Source: Lichenostomus cassidix
Taxonomy: Eukaryota > Chordata > Aves > Passeriformes > Meliphagidae
NCBI GenBank assembly: GCA_008360975.2
Contig: CM039182.1
Location: 101,897,443-101,961,442 of the forward strand
Direction: 5' to 3'
DNA length: 64,000 nucleotides
The translations under genes were made by a program, and so were the position numbers. The notes beneath the pieces are model-generated. The model was not told where the DNA came from. It made no database searches and saw only the letters and a list, made by a program, of their open reading frames with translations. Shown one piece after another: positions 61,661-64,000 of the stretch (its first letter is position 1; every line of letters begins with the position of its first letter).

Positions 61661-64000
61661 CCATTAGAGAATGCATTATTTACAAATTCAGGCATTATTC
61701 AACGTGACAAAATTGTGCCTAAGGCAAGAGAACAAGTGAAGACCATCCTTTGAGCATTCTTGCTTTTTGAAAATGAGGTCAGCTCAAAAAGAATAGGCTC
61801 TAAGCTCCCAGTGTTTCAGCATCTGGATTTTGTAACAAATTATTCTGCTGCTGGTTTCCAAACCATCCAAGCTTTGGGTCTAAGCCTTCTCTCCTTTACA
61901 CCAGGGGAAATTTTTATTTGACACAGTGCAGCTGTGAATGCAACTAAATAATCAGAGATCTGAATCAAATGCAGTTGCTTCCTTTTCCTTTCATTTGAAT
62001 ACCAGGTAAGTCTCTATTTTCTAAACTACAGCTTTCCTCAATGTACTTTTCAAAAGCATTTAAACAGGATGGCAAAAGAAAGTTATTGTCAAGACTGTGT
62101 AAGATGCACACCTCTCTTTCACTCCTGTTTTCAATTCCTTTCTGGCTAAAAATAACAAGCTCCTGAAAATGTTTACCAAATTGGGAGTAGCATTTGATTG
62201 AGAAATTCAAAGAAAGCTAAATGTTGGAACAATTATTTATAGAAATTCAAACACTTCTTTTAACTGCAAGTGCCCACTTCCACGGCTCTTTCTCACCCCA
62301 TTTTCAAACACTTTGTAACAACACAGAGAGAAGAAAAAAGAGTTGGCTTTGGGATATTTTTTCACTATTACAGTACTTTCTGAAAGCACAGAGTTCATGA
62401 CCTGCCTCACCTCATGGACATTGGATTCCCACTGCTCTTTACTACATAAAAAAATAAAGAAAAAAAAAAAGGAAAAAAAAAGGACGTCAAGATTGTAAAA
62501 AATGAAGTGGAAACAGCTAACATGTATGAGCAAATTCCAGGCATCTCTGAATATGAGGATTTGTTTCTCCAGAGTTACAGGGCCTGTGACAAATGACCAC
62601 CATGATTAATTACTCATTTTCATCCAAGCAAAAAATTTGAGTTATAATTTGTTATAAAGAAATAGTCCCATAGAATACTTATTCAGCTGTGAAAAGGCTA
62701 AGTTTGTCATCATTTGAAACAGCCAAATAGAATAATACAAATGGATTGAAAGGCAAATGGATTTTCAGACTGGAATATTGTCATTTTAACGCTGTCCTCC
62801 ACATACATCTGTTGGTGTTATATCTGATATATTGATGACAGGGTCATTGTTGCCACATGTTTATTAGTTTCCACAAGTAAGATTCCATCTCGTTAAAATG
62901 CCAGTGTCAGTAAAAGTTGTTCAGATTTAAAAGGCCTTGCTTGGAGAGATAACCTTTATTCAAGGTCAGAACTTGAAGGTTCATGTCACACATTAATTTT
63001 CAAAAATTAAATTATATTTACCTCAGCTGCAGGCTGCTTAATTTTGACTCACCCCTATTTTTAAGAAATGGGTCCAGTAATCGTTTGCAATAATATAATG
63101 TATTAATTACTCTGTTGTGTTTAGGGCAAATAGTCACAGCAAGGCAAAATTTGGAAGGATAATTTCAGAGCTGGAGCAATAATTACCTTCCAGTCACCTT
63201 CTGAAAATAAATGAGTTTTGCCTGTTCTGTTGATTAAAAGAACCACAGAATATACATAAAGTAAATATTAAATTCCTAATTGTGAATGGTCCAAATTCAG
63301 TAATAAAATCTCACATTATTACAGCATCTTGAGGAGAGTATTAGGTTAGCTTGCAGGCTCTTTATCACTTCTTGAGCTTTTCTTTCCTCAAAATAAGAAG
63401 TCCTCTCTTTGAATAAGCAGAGACCCTTCCTTGACCCTTGCTACTATATTGGAAAGCATGAAACAGGTATTCAAAAGAAGGAAACTAGAACTTTTGCCTT
63501 CTTTCATCTTCATTTTCCAGCTGACATTAATCCTAAGGCTGTGTGGTAGGCTTGCATTCATTTCAGGGTCACAGCCTCAAAATTTATTCAGGTTGTGCCC
63601 CTTGGCTTTGATTGCTCATTTTGAGACACATCTTATTTCTTCTGCTTGTCGCACAGAAACAGATATGAACAATACTCAGATAACTTGACTTAAATGGTTA
63701 TAGGTGCTCATGTGTAAGTTGGTGGCTCCAAATTAGTTTTTTGGTTCATGGATTCAAAACAAGCTTGACTCATGTTTATCAGCAATGTAGGGAGCAGTTA
63801 CATTCTCCTCAGAAGAGGCTAGCCTAGAAGAGATACATATCTTGGAGATATAAATTATGTTTTTGAAAAATGCAAGCATTTGCTCAATGGAAGTTTTATC
63901 CACTTTCCAAACTGATCACTTTAATCCATTTTTAAATCTCAGATTTAAAGAAGAAAAGTATTAGAAAAAAATATAGCCATGCTCTCTATTTTTCAAGACT
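61661..64000. other. AT-rich non-coding DNA, no gene recognised; possible conserved element near 62600-63250
   Basis: No gene recognised. An A-rich low-complexity run lies at about 62447-62482. Between about 62600 and 63250 the sequence lacks simple repeats and recognisable transposons and holds the homeodomain-type motif ATTAATTAC twice (62605-62613 and 63102-63110). Such sequence resembles conserved non-coding elements of developmental gene deserts, but this is an impression, not evidence of conservation. An 85-codon frame at 63431-63688 shows no family resemblance. Confidence 0.35.

Overview
The window reads as vertebrate non-coding DNA, most likely from a bird. It is AT-rich and CpG-poor. 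It carries CR1-type LINE fragments, including the diagnostic tandem 3' tail of CR1 with its near-consensus 3' end, and LTR elements of avian type. No open frame shows a credible protein family, exon chain or codon signature. The longest frame is 191 codons, within what chance gives in 64 kb of AT-rich DNA. No tRNA, rRNA, snRNA or CRISPR array was recognised. The window is best described as intergenic or deep intronic DNA; the sequence alone cannot separate these two.

Layout: 1-8188 is unremarkable AT-rich DNA with one small tandem duplication (1937-1972). A perfect 35-bp inverted repeat with a 15-nt spacer lies at 8189-8273. A decayed LTR-type repeat on the minus strand fills about 9520-10381. 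At 15594-15678 there is an imperfect palindrome resembling an old amniote MITE. From 15679 to 28586 I see only unique-looking AT-rich sequence and simple repeats. A 191-codon frame with an in-frame 27-bp duplication lies at 28587-29162, followed by a 320-bp heptamer polypyrimidine array at 29434-29753. A solo LTR of 514 bp (32291-32804), bounded by a perfect 6-bp target-site duplication and with a CpG-dense 3' end, is the best preserved mobile element. A GC-rich block with a 154-codon frame lies at 37110-37545. A short CR1 3' end on the minus strand is at 44595-44740, and a GGAA microsatellite is at 46235-46350. An ancient, broken CR1-like LINE in plus orientation spans about 49895-50930. The remainder to 64000 is AT-rich, with a slightly GC-richer block at 53330-54380 and an AT-rich stretch with repeated homeodomain-type motifs near 62600-63250.

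No gene set works together here. The interpretable history is one of insertions: an old MITE and an old CR1, then an intermediate LTR element and a CR1 fragment, then a more recent solo LTR, plus local slippage and template-switch events. I did not find evidence for an undescribed biological system. The hairpin at 8189-8273 and the heptamer array at 29434-29753 are the structures least explained by standard annotation.
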